From: [Clostridium] hylemonae DSM 15053
GTDB lineage: Bacteria > Bacillota > Clostridia > Lachnospirales > Lachnospiraceae
Direction: 5' to 3'
Assembly (NCBI RefSeq): GCF_008281175.1
Contig: NZ_CP036524.1
Location: forward strand, 2,418,001-2,482,000
Length of the DNA: 64,000 bases
Part shown: in pieces, positions 9,339 to 16,683 of the stretch
How the letters are laid out: every line of letters begins with the position of its first letter
Numbering within the stretch: the stretch's first letter is position 1
Program-made: the position numbers and the translations under genes
Notes under the pieces: model-generated
Database searches by the model: none
Seen by the model: only the letters and a program-made list of their open reading frames with translations
What the model was told of the DNA's origin: nothing

Positions 9339-9950
9339 TTATAACTCCCTTCTCTCTACTGCCCGTACAGGACAGTTCTCATAACAAAGCCCGCAGTGCA
9401 GGCAGTGTTCCTGCGCGATCTCACAGGGCGTCCCTTTGCGGATACACTGCTGCGGACAGATATTTTGGCAGACACCGCACCCGGTACACTGATCCGTGAT
9501 CCGATAACCTTTTGTGATCCGGCCCTGCTTCCCGAGGACAAACGATTCCCGGAAGATCGGCGACCGCCCCAGATCAAAGAACTCCAGCTCTCCGTCTTCT
9601 ATACAGAATGCTTCAAGTATGTATCTGCTGTCTCCGGGATATACGTCTTTCATAGCCGGATTTTCCTCAAAAATGCGGTCGATCTTCTCCCGCTGCTCTT
9701 TTACCCTGCTCACCTTTCCGCTGAGCCTCACCATCTGATAACTTTTGTTCATGCCTGTAACGGCCGTCTCCCCGGATTCCGTCAGTTCCCGGTAAAAATT
9801 TTTCCCTCTGGCGGTGCAGAAGAACAGCTTCCCTTCCTCTACAAGCATTATATCTATTATCCTCACCTGCGGCTTCCCTTTTTCGTCAACCGTCGCAAAC
9901 GCAACGTCCCTGATCTCTCTCAATATATTCAGACAATCCTGTGCTTTCAT
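9339..9950 (-). CDS. Pyridoxamine-phosphate-oxidase-like flavin protein fused to a 2[4Fe-4S] ferredoxin
   Basis: 203 residues from the ATG at 9950, which overlaps the upstream sirtuin stop codon as TCAT/ATGA. Residues 1-125 form a split-barrel flavin-binding domain ('VAFATVDEKGKPQVRIID', 'KLFFCTARGKNFYREL'). The C-terminus has two ferredoxin clusters, CTGCGVCQNICP and CLHCGLCYENCP. Such proteins probably pass electrons between ferredoxin-type clusters and a bound flavin; the substrate is unknown. A longer frame begins at 10058, but the overlap and codon context favour the short start. Translational coupling to the sirtuin suggests the two products act together. Confidence 0.9.
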   Translation of the reverse strand: MKAQDCLNILREIRDVAFATVDEKGKPQVRIIDIMLVEEGKLFFCTARGKNFYRELTESGETAVTGMNKSYQMVRLSGKVSRVKEQREKIDRIFEENPAMKDVYPGDSRYILEAFCIEDGELEFFDLGRSPIFRESFVLGKQGRITKGYRITDQCTGCGVCQNICPQQCIRKGTPCEIAQEHCLHCGLCYENCPVRAVERREL

Positions 9951-10807
9951 AACACTGCCTCCCCGTGTGATGATCCGGCCGACTGCAGGCTTTTCACCAC
10001 ATCTGCTATATCTGCGTCTATGCACAGCGCTTTTTCCGTGATCTCCTGCGGCGCCCACGCCTGGCCTTTGTTCAGGCAGATATAAAATGCCTGTTCATAG
10101 TCTGCCGTCATCTGCCAGAACGGATACTTGATGATCCCCGGTGTGTTCATCCCGACTCCAAGTTCCAGGAACAGGATCTTATTCCCTCTGTTTTTTCCGA
10201 TAAACTCCTCATACCTGTTAAGTGCTTCATGCCATGCGCTATCCTCCACGAAATAACCGTCGCATCTCAGATGTACTTCCATATCTCCGCCGCATACCGG
10301 ACATTTTGGGATCAGGGAGGAGGGGATCCTGCAGTCTCTCTGCCGCTTCACCATTTCTCTTACCTGCTCCTCATTGTCATATAGCTTATCATGGCAGGCC
10401 TTTGCGCACTGAAACAGGCCGTAGTCTCCCTGGGTGGCAAAGATCCGTTCTTCATCAAATCCCGCAGCCTGAAACTGATGGTCCACATTCGTTGTGATCA
10501 CAAAATGATCCCTGCCCTCCACAAGCGCGCGTATACTCATATACAGATCATTCTGCTCCTGGTCATACCGGTTGCAGCAGATATGGCGGCTCCAGTAGGC
10601 CCACTTTTCTTCCTTTGTCGGAAATGGATAGAAGCCTGCGCTGTACATATCTTTCAGGCCGTATCTGGCTATAAACTCTGCAAAATTTCTCTGAAAACGC
10701 TCTCCCGAATACGTATATCCCGCCGCCGCGGAGAGTCCGCTCCCTCCTCCTATCACTACTGCATCCGCTTCGTTTATCTTTTGCTTTACCTTTTCTCCAT
10801 GTTCCAT
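9947..10807 (-). CDS. Sirtuin of the SirTM (class M)-like branch
   Basis: 286 residues. The Rossmann NAD site is visible as 'VVIGGGSGLSAAAGYTYSG', with a TTNVDHQF motif where classical sirtuins have TQNID. Two CxxC-type pairs (CAKAC and CPVCGG) form the zinc knot. The usual catalytic HG is replaced by TQGDYGL, so glutamine takes the histidine position. That substitution is characteristic of SirTM enzymes, which are protein ADP-ribosyltransferases rather than deacylases. Classical SirTM operons also contain a macrodomain, a lipoate ligase and GcvH-L; none of these is present here. This is the first gene of the operon leading into the PNPOx/ferredoxin protein and the ABC transporter. Confidence 0.88.
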   Translation of the reverse strand: MEHGEKVKQKINEADAVVIGGGSGLSAAAGYTYSGERFQRNFAEFIARYGLKDMYSAGFYPFPTKEEKWAYWSRHICCNRYDQEQNDLYMSIRALVEGRDHFVITTNVDHQFQAAGFDEERIFATQGDYGLFQCAKACHDKLYDNEEQVREMVKRQRDCRIPSSLIPKCPVCGGDMEVHLRCDGYFVEDSAWHEALNRYEEFIGKNRGNKILFLELGVGMNTPGIIKYPFWQMTADYEQAFYICLNKGQAWAPQEITEKALCIDADIADVVKSLQSAGSSHGEAVL

Positions 10808-10929
10808 CCTGACACCTCCGCCTCATATATTACATTTGCTGATTTCCTTCGCTGTCTATATCGTATTCCTTTTCGGGAGCTTATGAAAGTACGCACTTCA
10901 AAGTGGTATAGCCTCCTTTGGGATACCTT

Positions 10930-10974
10930 GTATCTAAAATATACCTTGCGGCATTACGCCATGTATTTTATAAT
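10930..10974 (+). promoter_or_regulatory. Promoter and likely operator of the HxlR gene
   Basis: TTGCGG (10946-10951) and TATAAT (10969-10974) are 17 bases apart. An AT-rich near-palindrome GTAT..ATAC (about 10930-10944) lies just upstream and overlaps the -35 side; a related GGTATA..GATACC arrangement lies further left. HxlR proteins bind such GTAT/ATAC dyads, so autoregulation is likely, possibly with control of the divergent sirtuin operon. Confidence 0.6.
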
Positions 10975-11012
10975 AGACGTACAGATATGAATACACTGCA
11001 AAGGAGAAAACC

Positions 11013-11345
11013 ATGTTGAAGGATATTCCTGAATGCCCTGTAGAAATGACATTAAAATTGATCGGCGATAAATGGAAGGTGCTGATCATCCGTGACCTTC
11101 TGAGCGGTACAAAACGCTTTAATGAACTTATGAGATCCGTCACCGGCATCACCCAGAAGGTTCTTACGGGCCACCTGCGCGCAATGGAAGCGGACGGGCT
11201 TTTGACACGCAAAGTCTATCCGGAAGTCCCTCCGCGGGTAGAATACACCCTGACCGACACCGGATACAGCCTGAAGCCGATACTGGAGGCAATGACCGAA
11301 TGGGGCAACAGTTATAAAACGTCAAAAACAGGCACTGCACATTAA
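11013..11345 (+). CDS. HxlR-family transcriptional regulator
   Basis: 110 residues, the normal length for this winged-helix family. The N-terminal 'CPVEMTLKLIGDKWKVLIIRDL' and 'RFNELMRSVTGITQKVLTGHLR' are the HxlR signature; the N-terminal CP cysteine is the redox- or aldehyde-sensing position in relatives such as HypR. A strong RBS (aaaggag) precedes the ATG. It is divergent from the sirtuin operon with about 200 bases between, and convergent with the flavodoxin-like gene, so either could be its target. Confidence 0.93.
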   Translation: MLKDIPECPVEMTLKLIGDKWKVLIIRDLLSGTKRFNELMRSVTGITQKVLTGHLRAMEADGLLTRKVYPEVPPRVEYTLTDTGYSLKPILEAMTEWGNSYKTSKTGTAH

Positions 11346-11365
11346 AACGTACAGTGCCTGTTTTT
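11328..11365. terminator. Bidirectional terminator between HxlR gene and reductase
   Basis: ACAGGCACTG (11328-11337) pairs with CAGTGCCTGT, followed by T5 on the plus strand and preceded by A5 (T5 on the minus strand). The HxlR stop codon lies in the loop. Confidence 0.8.
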
Positions 11366-11445
11366 CAAAGCACAGCCGGTCCGGCCTCTGTCTTTTATTG
11401 CTGCGGTTTAATAAATAGGTGTGTTCCATTCTGTCCCCTGCTCCT

Positions 11446-12033
11446 CTACCACTGCTGTGCCGCTTTTACGGTTTCTTCCACAGCGGTGCGCCACTGCTGT
11501 TCCCTGTCGATCTCCTGTATATCCATGCCCTCCGCGCAAATATACTGAAATTCAGGAATACCGAGCATTTTGCAGACGGCTTTCAAATACATGCTTCCAG
11601 GTTCATTTTCTCCGACAAACCCGCCGGCAGTCTGTATATACATAAACTTCTCCGCGATGCATCTGCCAACTGCTCTTGGACCCTCATAGGCAAAAGCGAT
11701 GCCATTTACAAATATATGCTCTATATATACCTTTAACATGGAAGGAAACGAAAGATCCCAGTACGGCGCGGCTGCGACGATCCTTTCTGCGTCCGCAAAC
11801 TGCCGGGCATGATCGAACATACAATCTCCGGTCTCCCCTGCCCGGATAAGGGCGTTCCGGCGCACGATATCTGCCTCCTCGAGGGGAACCAGCTTCTTTT
11901 CTTTCAAAACGAGTGTCTCCACTTCATATTCCGGATGAAGCCTTTTCACCTCATCTAAAAAAATCCGGCAAAGCTGCCTTGTCTTCGACGCTCCGCCTTC
12001 TTTCGTACAGCAGTCTACAAATAATACTCTCAC
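11446..12033 (-). CDS. NAD(P)H-dependent FMN reductase / flavodoxin-2-like protein
   Basis: 195 residues from the GTG at 12033, which has GGAGG five bases upstream; a TTG at 12045 is a poorer alternative. The flavodoxin-like fold shows as 'VLFVDCCTKEGGASKTRQL' at the start (phosphate-binding loop region), 'ADAERIVAAAPYWDLSFPSMLK' in the middle (the hallmark of azoreductase/MdaB-type flavin reductases) and 'YIQTAGGF' near residue 140. It probably uses NAD(P)H to reduce quinones or azo compounds with FMN. It stands alone, convergent with hxlR and divergent from blaI. Confidence 0.85.
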   Translation of the reverse strand: MRVLFVDCCTKEGGASKTRQLCRIFLDEVKRLHPEYEVETLVLKEKKLVPLEEADIVRRNALIRAGETGDCMFDHARQFADAERIVAAAPYWDLSFPSMLKVYIEHIFVNGIAFAYEGPRAVGRCIAEKFMYIQTAGGFVGENEPGSMYLKAVCKMLGIPEFQYICAEGMDIQEIDREQQWRTAVEETVKAAQQW

Positions 12034-12137
12034 ACTGACCTCCAAAAAAATATTCTGTTCCTATATTACCATCTGCGCCCTGTTATTTCAAATGATACTT
12101 TTTCATTTCAGCACAGCGGCCGCGTTACAGAGACTGA

Positions 12138-12190
12138 TTGACAATAAATGCGGCAAACGTTATAATTTTTATATTACAACTGTAAGATTT
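12138..12190 (+). promoter_or_regulatory. blaI promoter with BlaI/MecI-type operator
   Basis: A consensus sigma-A promoter, TTGACA (12138-12143), 17-base spacer, TATAAT (12161-12166). The operator TATTACAACTGTAAGATTT (12172-12190) lies over the expected start point. Its core TTACA-nn-TGTAA is the staphylococcal bla/mec operator dyad. A copy identical at 18 of 19 positions lies in the promoter of the PBP gene at 20 kb. Confidence 0.88.
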
Positions 12191-12204
12191 AAGGAGGACT
12201 TATT

Positions 12205-12591
12205 ATGACTGCCCTGCCCCAGATATCGGAAGCGGAATACGAAGTGATGAAAATAGTGTGGAAATACGCGCCTGTCAGCACAACAGAAATCACAGAGCGT
12301 CTGACTTCCGCCACGGACTGGAGTCCCAAGACTGTACAGACTCTCATCAAACGGCTCGTGAACAAGGGTGCCCTTGCCTACGAAAAGCAGAGCCGTGTTT
12401 TCATATATACGCCGCTTGTAAAAGAGAGCGAATATGTGAATCAGGAAAGCAGCTCTTTTCTGAAGCGTTTCTACAACGGCGACATCACTGCCATGCTCTC
12501 CGCCTACATTGAGGATGACAGACTGTCGGCATCCGATATAGACGCTCTGCGCTCACTTCTTTCCAAAAATTCCGCAAAAGGAGGCGACTGA
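12205..12591 (+). CDS. blaI: BlaI/MecI-family transcriptional repressor
   Basis: 128 residues, the family length. The N-terminal winged helix is typical ('ISEAEYEVMKIVWK', 'WSPKTVQTLIKRLVNKGAL', 'RVFIYTPLV'). The C-terminal dimerisation segment 'LSAYIEDDRLS' corresponds to the region that is cleaved in staphylococcal BlaI/MecI on induction. RBS aaggagg is optimal. The stop codon is one base from the blaR1 start, so the two are one operon. The dyad in its own promoter and the matching dyads further downstream suggest it represses its own operon, the PBP gene and perhaps the lipoprotein. Confidence 0.94.
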   Translation: MTALPQISEAEYEVMKIVWKYAPVSTTEITERLTSATDWSPKTVQTLIKRLVNKGALAYEKQSRVFIYTPLVKESEYVNQESSSFLKRFYNGDITAMLSAYIEDDRLSASDIDALRSLLSKNSAKGGD

Positions 12592-12592
12592 T

Positions 12593-14377
12593 ATGTTTCC
12601 CATCATCCGTTTTCTCATATGTAACTTATTTATCGCCATCCTGACCGGTATCATTTTTGCAGTCAGGTACGGATTCAAAAGCCAGTTGTCTGCCCGCAGG
12701 CAGTACCAGCTCTGGTTCCTGCTGCTCGGCCTTCTAGCCGTACCGTTCCTCCCCGTACAGCTGCCCGGATCAGGCCGGGCGGCCGCATGGTTTACAAATC
12801 TTGGCAGCCGCTCGCCACACGCTCTCTCTCCAGCAGCCGGCAGCCCCGGGGCGGCCGGCCGGACCGGCGCTGCCGGCTGGATCAGCGATTTTAGCATTTC
12901 TGTGAGCAGAAATGCCCCTTCGTTCACTGAGACGCTTTTGTTCTTTATCTGGCTGGCAGGCATGGCGGTCATGCTTTTGCTGCTCATCAGGTCGTATTTC
13001 CGTCTGAGACATATAAAACGTTCCTCCCTGCCGCTTCAGAACCGTGACATTCTCGCACTCTACGGCAGATGTCTCCACGAGACGCATATCCGCAGAAACA
13101 TCCCTGTCCGCAGCACGGCCTTTTTAAGATCGCCTGTCATAACAGGCTTCTTAAAGCCGTGCATCTATCTTCCTCTTCACCTTATCTCCAACTGTGACCC
13201 GGCAGACTTGCGCTACATGCTGCTTCATGAACTCCAGCACTACAGACACAAGGACGCGGCCGTGAACTATCTCATGAACATCGCCGCTGTACTATACTGG
13301 TTCAACCCGTTTGTCTGGCTTGCCTTAAAGGAGATGCGAGGCGACCGGGAGACTGCCTGTGATTCCGCCGTGCTCGAGATGCTGGAGACAAAAGACTATG
13401 AGGATTACGGCCATACGCTTATCAACTTTGCGGAGAAGATATCTCTTATTCCGTTCCCGTTTGCCTCCGGCATGGGCGGCAATATGAAACAGCTGAAAAA
13501 AAGAATTCTGAACATCTCTTCCTACCGTCCGGAATCTGCCTGGAGGCGGATGCGCGGCATATGCATCTACTGTCTTACAGCGCTGCTTCTCCTGGCGGTC
13601 GTCCCTGCGCTCTCTACAGACGCGGCCGGGGAAGATATTTATAAATTTGACAAAAAAGGAGAAGACATATCACATCCCGATCTTTCTTCGTATTTCAACG
13701 GATATGATGGTACTTTCGTGCTCTATGACACAGCGGCAGACGCATGGCAGATATATAATGAAGAACATGCTGCTCTCCGTGTGCCGCCAGACTCAACGTA
13801 TAAAATCTACAACGCCCTGCTCGGCCTTGAAACCGGCATAATCTCTCCCGGACAGACGCAGATGGGATGGGACGGCAAAAACTACCCCTTTGAAGAATGG
13901 AACACAGACCAGGATCTAAACACAGCCATGCGCGATTCCGTAAACTGGTACTTCCAGTCTCTGGACAGACAGGCCGGACCTTCGGCGATAAAAGATTATC
14001 TGCGGCAGATCCGCTACGGAAATGAAGATAACAGCCACGGAACAGATACCTACTGGCTGGAATCGTCCCTGAAGATCTCCGCCATAGAGCAGGTACAGCT
14101 TTTGAAGCGGCTTTATGATTATGACCTGCCGGCTGACAAAGCGAATATAAACGAAGTGAAGAACGCTCTTTTCCTTCGGCAGAATGGAGAAGAAAAGCTG
14201 TACGGAAAGACGGGGACCGGACGTGTAGACGGCCATGATGTGAACGGCTGGTTTGTCGGATGGCTTGAGCGCACTGACCGTACGTATTTCTTCGCCGTGA
14301 ATCTTAAAGGGAGTTCAGGAGCCACCGGAGCTTTAGCTTCCGACACGGCGCAGGCCATACTGGCGGACATACAATGA
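12593..14377 (+). CDS. blaR1: BlaR1/MecR1-type beta-lactam sensor-transducer
   Basis: 594 residues, full length. Membrane helices occur near 5-24, 38-56, 112-134 and 322-342. The cytoplasmic M56 zinc metalloprotease has HELQH (212-216) and the distal 'EMRGDRETACD'. The extracellular class-D-beta-lactamase-like sensor has the acylation motif STYK (401-404), an SVN-type motif (449-451) and KTG (539-541). A beta-lactam acylating Ser401 should activate the protease and lead to BlaI inactivation. No beta-lactamase gene is adjacent; the best target in the window is the MecA-like PBP at 18-20 kb. The middle loop (60-100) is Ala/Gly/Pro-rich. Confidence 0.94.
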   Translation: MFPIIRFLICNLFIAILTGIIFAVRYGFKSQLSARRQYQLWFLLLGLLAVPFLPVQLPGSGRAAAWFTNLGSRSPHALSPAAGSPGAAGRTGAAGWISDFSISVSRNAPSFTETLLFFIWLAGMAVMLLLLIRSYFRLRHIKRSSLPLQNRDILALYGRCLHETHIRRNIPVRSTAFLRSPVITGFLKPCIYLPLHLISNCDPADLRYMLLHELQHYRHKDAAVNYLMNIAAVLYWFNPFVWLALKEMRGDRETACDSAVLEMLETKDYEDYGHTLINFAEKISLIPFPFASGMGGNMKQLKKRILNISSYRPESAWRRMRGICIYCLTALLLLAVVPALSTDAAGEDIYKFDKKGEDISHPDLSSYFNGYDGTFVLYDTAADAWQIYNEEHAALRVPPDSTYKIYNALLGLETGIISPGQTQMGWDGKNYPFEEWNTDQDLNTAMRDSVNWYFQSLDRQAGPSAIKDYLRQIRYGNEDNSHGTDTYWLESSLKISAIEQVQLLKRLYDYDLPADKANINEVKNALFLRQNGEEKLYGKTGTGRVDGHDVNGWFVGWLERTDRTYFFAVNLKGSSGATGALASDTAQAILADIQ

Positions 14378-14428
14378 TCCACCATTTTATACCGGTCAGT
14401 TCCGGGATGATCCGCCGTCTATATACAC

Positions 14429-14470
14429 TTGACAAATCGTGCGGACCATCCTATAATGAACATTGTTCAT
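14429..14470 (+). promoter_or_regulatory. Promoter and operator of the TetR gene at 14.5 kb
   Basis: TTGACA (14429-14434), 17 bases, TATAAT (14452-14457), then the palindrome ATGAAC-ATT-GTTCAT (14456-14470) overlapping the -10 element. The same TGAACATNGTTCAT element recurs in front of the downstream operon at 15098-15112. Confidence 0.85.
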
Positions 14471-14498
14471 ATTGGTGATGTGAAAGGAGGAACTGTCC

Positions 14499-15056
14499 AT
14501 GAATAAAGTTGCGACTTCAAAAGAAGCGATCCTTGCAGCGTCCCGCACTATTGTGATGGAAAAGGGAATCTCCGCCGTCAGTATGCGTTCTGTGGCAGAC
14601 GCCTGCAGCGTCGCGGTCGGCTCCCTGTACAATTACTTTCCGTCCAAAGCAGATCTGCTCAGCGCAGCAGTGGCGGATGTATGGCGCGATATCTTTCATT
14701 TGTCCGGCGACTGTACGGCGTGTGATTCTTTCTCATCCTGTCTCGCCCTGCTCTTTGAGAGTATCCGGGAAGGCTGCGCCAAGTATCCGGGATTCTTTAC
14801 CTTTCACTCGGTAACATTCACCGCGGGAGATAAAGAAAAGGGACGACTCATGATGCAGCAGTATTTCGGACATATAAAGGAAAGCCTGTTGTGTGTCCTG
14901 AAGAACGACCGCATGGTACGCCCTGATGCGTTCAACGGCAGCCTGAACGCGGAAAACTTCGTAGATATCATTTTTACGTTATTTACGTCCATGCTCCTGA
15001 AAGAGCAGTACGATTATAAACCGGTGCTCGAAATAGTGGCCCGCTGCATATACTGA
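14499..15056 (+). CDS. TetR/AcrR-family regulator of the adjacent membrane operon
   Basis: 185 residues with the N-terminal TetR helix-turn-helix ('AILAASRTIVMEKGISAVSMRSVADACSVAVGSLYNYFPSKADLL'-type order, residues 9-50) and a ligand domain of unknown specificity. RBS aaaggagg precedes the ATG. A palindrome overlaps its own promoter, and a second copy precedes the next operon, so it very likely represses itself and the three membrane genes downstream. A terminator separates the two units. Confidence 0.92.
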   Translation: MNKVATSKEAILAASRTIVMEKGISAVSMRSVADACSVAVGSLYNYFPSKADLLSAAVADVWRDIFHLSGDCTACDSFSSCLALLFESIREGCAKYPGFFTFHSVTFTAGDKEKGRLMMQQYFGHIKESLLCVLKNDRMVRPDAFNGSLNAENFVDIIFTLFTSMLLKEQYDYKPVLEIVARCIY

Positions 15057-15060
15057 CACA

Positions 15061-15088
15061 TTCCCGCAGTTCAGGCGGGAAATTTTTA
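15061..15088 (+). terminator. Terminator after the TetR gene
   Basis: TTCCCGC (15061-15067) pairs with GCGGGAA (15075-15081), followed by a T-run. It starts four bases after the TetR stop codon. Confidence 0.75.
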
Positions 15089-15113
15089 CAGTCAATACTG
15101 AACATCGTTCATA
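15085..15113 (+). promoter_or_regulatory. Operator and probable promoter of the membrane operon
   Basis: TGAACATCGTTCAT (15099-15112) matches the TetR operator upstream except for one central base. TTTACA (15085-15090) and TTCATA (15108-15113) at 17-base spacing are a plausible promoter that the bound repressor would cover. Confidence 0.65.
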
Positions 15114-15128
15114 TTTGGAGGTGATAAA

Positions 15129-15596
15129 GTGAAAGTAAAAAAAAGAACGCTTCTCCTGCTGGCCGGACTTGTGTGGAGCGCCGCAGGGTTTAATATCCTG
15201 CGTATCGGGATCGTCTCATACAGCGGCAATATAAGTGCGCAAAATCTCTTCGTATCATGTGTTATATTTGCCCTGTTCTGGTTCCTCGTATTCGGCCCGC
15301 TGGTGAAAAAACATACGCTCAGGATCCGTCAATATAAGGAAATCATGCAGTTTTTTCTGAAGTTTTTTGACGGAAAATCCTTCTGCATCATGGCTTTTAT
15401 GATGTCGGTTGGAATCGGTATACGCGTATCCGGCATCTGCCCCGATTTATATATCGCTGTTTTTTATACCGGACTCGGTTTTGCGCTGACACTGGCAGGC
15501 CTGTCCTTTACATGGAATTACTTCAGAGGATCAAAAAACGAACAGACAGGAAAGGAGATATGTGAACATGCAGGCAATTATGGAAACATCGTTTGA
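15129..15596 (+). CDS. Small polytopic membrane protein, unknown function
   Basis: 155 residues with four probable membrane helices (about 8-26, 40-60, 85-105, 108-128), a basic N-terminus and a hydrophilic tail. I do not recognise the family. It is the first gene of a three-gene operon controlled by the TetR palindrome. Its last 29 bases overlap the next gene, so translation is probably coupled. Effectors of TetR-controlled small membrane operons are often exporters or stress proteins, but nothing in the sequence proves that. Confidence 0.75.
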   Translation: MKVKKRTLLLLAGLVWSAAGFNILRIGIVSYSGNISAQNLFVSCVIFALFWFLVFGPLVKKHTLRIRQYKEIMQFFLKFFDGKSFCIMAFMMSVGIGIRVSGICPDLYIAVFYTGLGFALTLAGLSFTWNYFRGSKNEQTGKEICEHAGNYGNIV

Positions 15597-16248
15597 CGCC
15601 GTCTATCTTATTACAGTGATCACCCTTGGAATTGTGATGATCCGAAGGAGCAGGGGGATAAAGCAGTATGTGCTCTTCGGCGTCATGGCCGTAACACTCG
15701 GCGCCGGCGACGCGTTTCACCTCGTTCCCCGTGCCTTCGCGCTCTGTACGACAGGTCTGGAAGATTATACCGCTGCCCTTGGTATCGGAAAGTTCATCAC
15801 GTCAGTCACTATGACCATTTTTTATATACTGCTCTATTACGTCTGGCGTCTCCGGTACCGTGTTCAGGGACATATGGCGCTGACAGCTTCCGTGTATGTG
15901 CTGGCTTTGGCGCGGATCGTTCTCTGCCTGTTCCCGCAGAACGGCTGGACGTCCGCCGACGCGCCGCTTAGCTGGGGAATCTGGCGCAACGTTCCCCTTG
16001 CCCTTATGGGACTTCTCATCATCGTACTCTTCTATAAAGCTGCAAAGACACACGGCGACCGGCCGTTTGGGCTGATGTGGCTGACGATCGTCCTGAGCTT
16101 CGCGTTTTACATTCCGGTCGTACTCTTCGCCGACACGGTCCCGGCCGTGGGCATGCTGATGATTCCAAAGACATGCGCGTACGTGTGGACCGTACTTATC
16201 GGTTATTGTGACATGAACAGACATTTGAAAGGAGCACATATAAAATGA
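15568..16248 (+). CDS. Seven-helix membrane protein, unknown function
   Basis: 226 residues from the ATG at 15568, placed ten bases after GGAG; a GTG at 15562 is possible. About seven hydrophobic segments span the protein, with an intramembrane 'GAGDAFHLVPR' motif and a conserved-looking 'KTCAYVWTVLIGY' near the C-terminus. Polar residues in the membrane (Asp, His, Arg) suggest ligand or ion binding. The family is not recognised. It overlaps both neighbours, 29 bases with the preceding gene and 4 bases (ATGA) with the DUF2871 gene, so all three are probably made together. Confidence 0.8.
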   Translation: MQAIMETSFDAVYLITVITLGIVMIRRSRGIKQYVLFGVMAVTLGAGDAFHLVPRAFALCTTGLEDYTAALGIGKFITSVTMTIFYILLYYVWRLRYRVQGHMALTASVYVLALARIVLCLFPQNGWTSADAPLSWGIWRNVPLALMGLLIIVLFYKAAKTHGDRPFGLMWLTIVLSFAFYIPVVLFADTVPAVGMLMIPKTCAYVWTVLIGYCDMNRHLKGAHIK

Positions 16249-16673
16249 AAAAATTATGGCGTATCTCATTTATTTATTTTCTTGCCGGCATTGCCTGCGG
16301 CGTATTCTACCGTGAATACACAAAATATATGGCGTTCAGCGGAAGGACTGCTCTTTCGTTCACCCATGTACACCTGATCGTACTCGGCACGCTTTTGTTC
16401 CTCATCCTCATGCTGTTCTGCAAAGATTCTGCGCTGGCAGACAGCAGGAAGTTCAAGCTCTTCCTCATATCGTACAACATCGGGCTTCCCCTCATGGCAG
16501 TCATGCTCTTCGTCCGCGGCATCACACAGGTGAGAGGACTGCCCCTCAGCCGCGGCGCGGACGCGGCCATCTCAGGGATCGCAGGGATCTCACATATCGT
16601 GATGACCGCAGCGCTCATCGTATTAATGCTTGCCATAAAAAACTGCTTTGCCGATGCAGAGCAGAAAGACTGA
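16245..16673 (+). CDS. DUF2871-like membrane protein
   Basis: 142 residues with four probable helices. The N-terminal 'YFLAGIACGVFYREYTK' and 'LSFTHVHLIVLGTLLFLI', with histidines inside a helix, resemble the DUF2871 family of small membrane proteins. It overlaps the previous gene by ATGA and ends the TetR-controlled operon. Function is unknown; intramembrane His residues could bind heme or metal, which is speculation. Confidence 0.75.
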   Translation: MKKLWRISFIYFLAGIACGVFYREYTKYMAFSGRTALSFTHVHLIVLGTLLFLILMLFCKDSALADSRKFKLFLISYNIGLPLMAVMLFVRGITQVRGLPLSRGADAAISGIAGISHIVMTAALIVLMLAIKNCFADAEQKD

Positions 16674-16683
16674 CGCCGCACGG

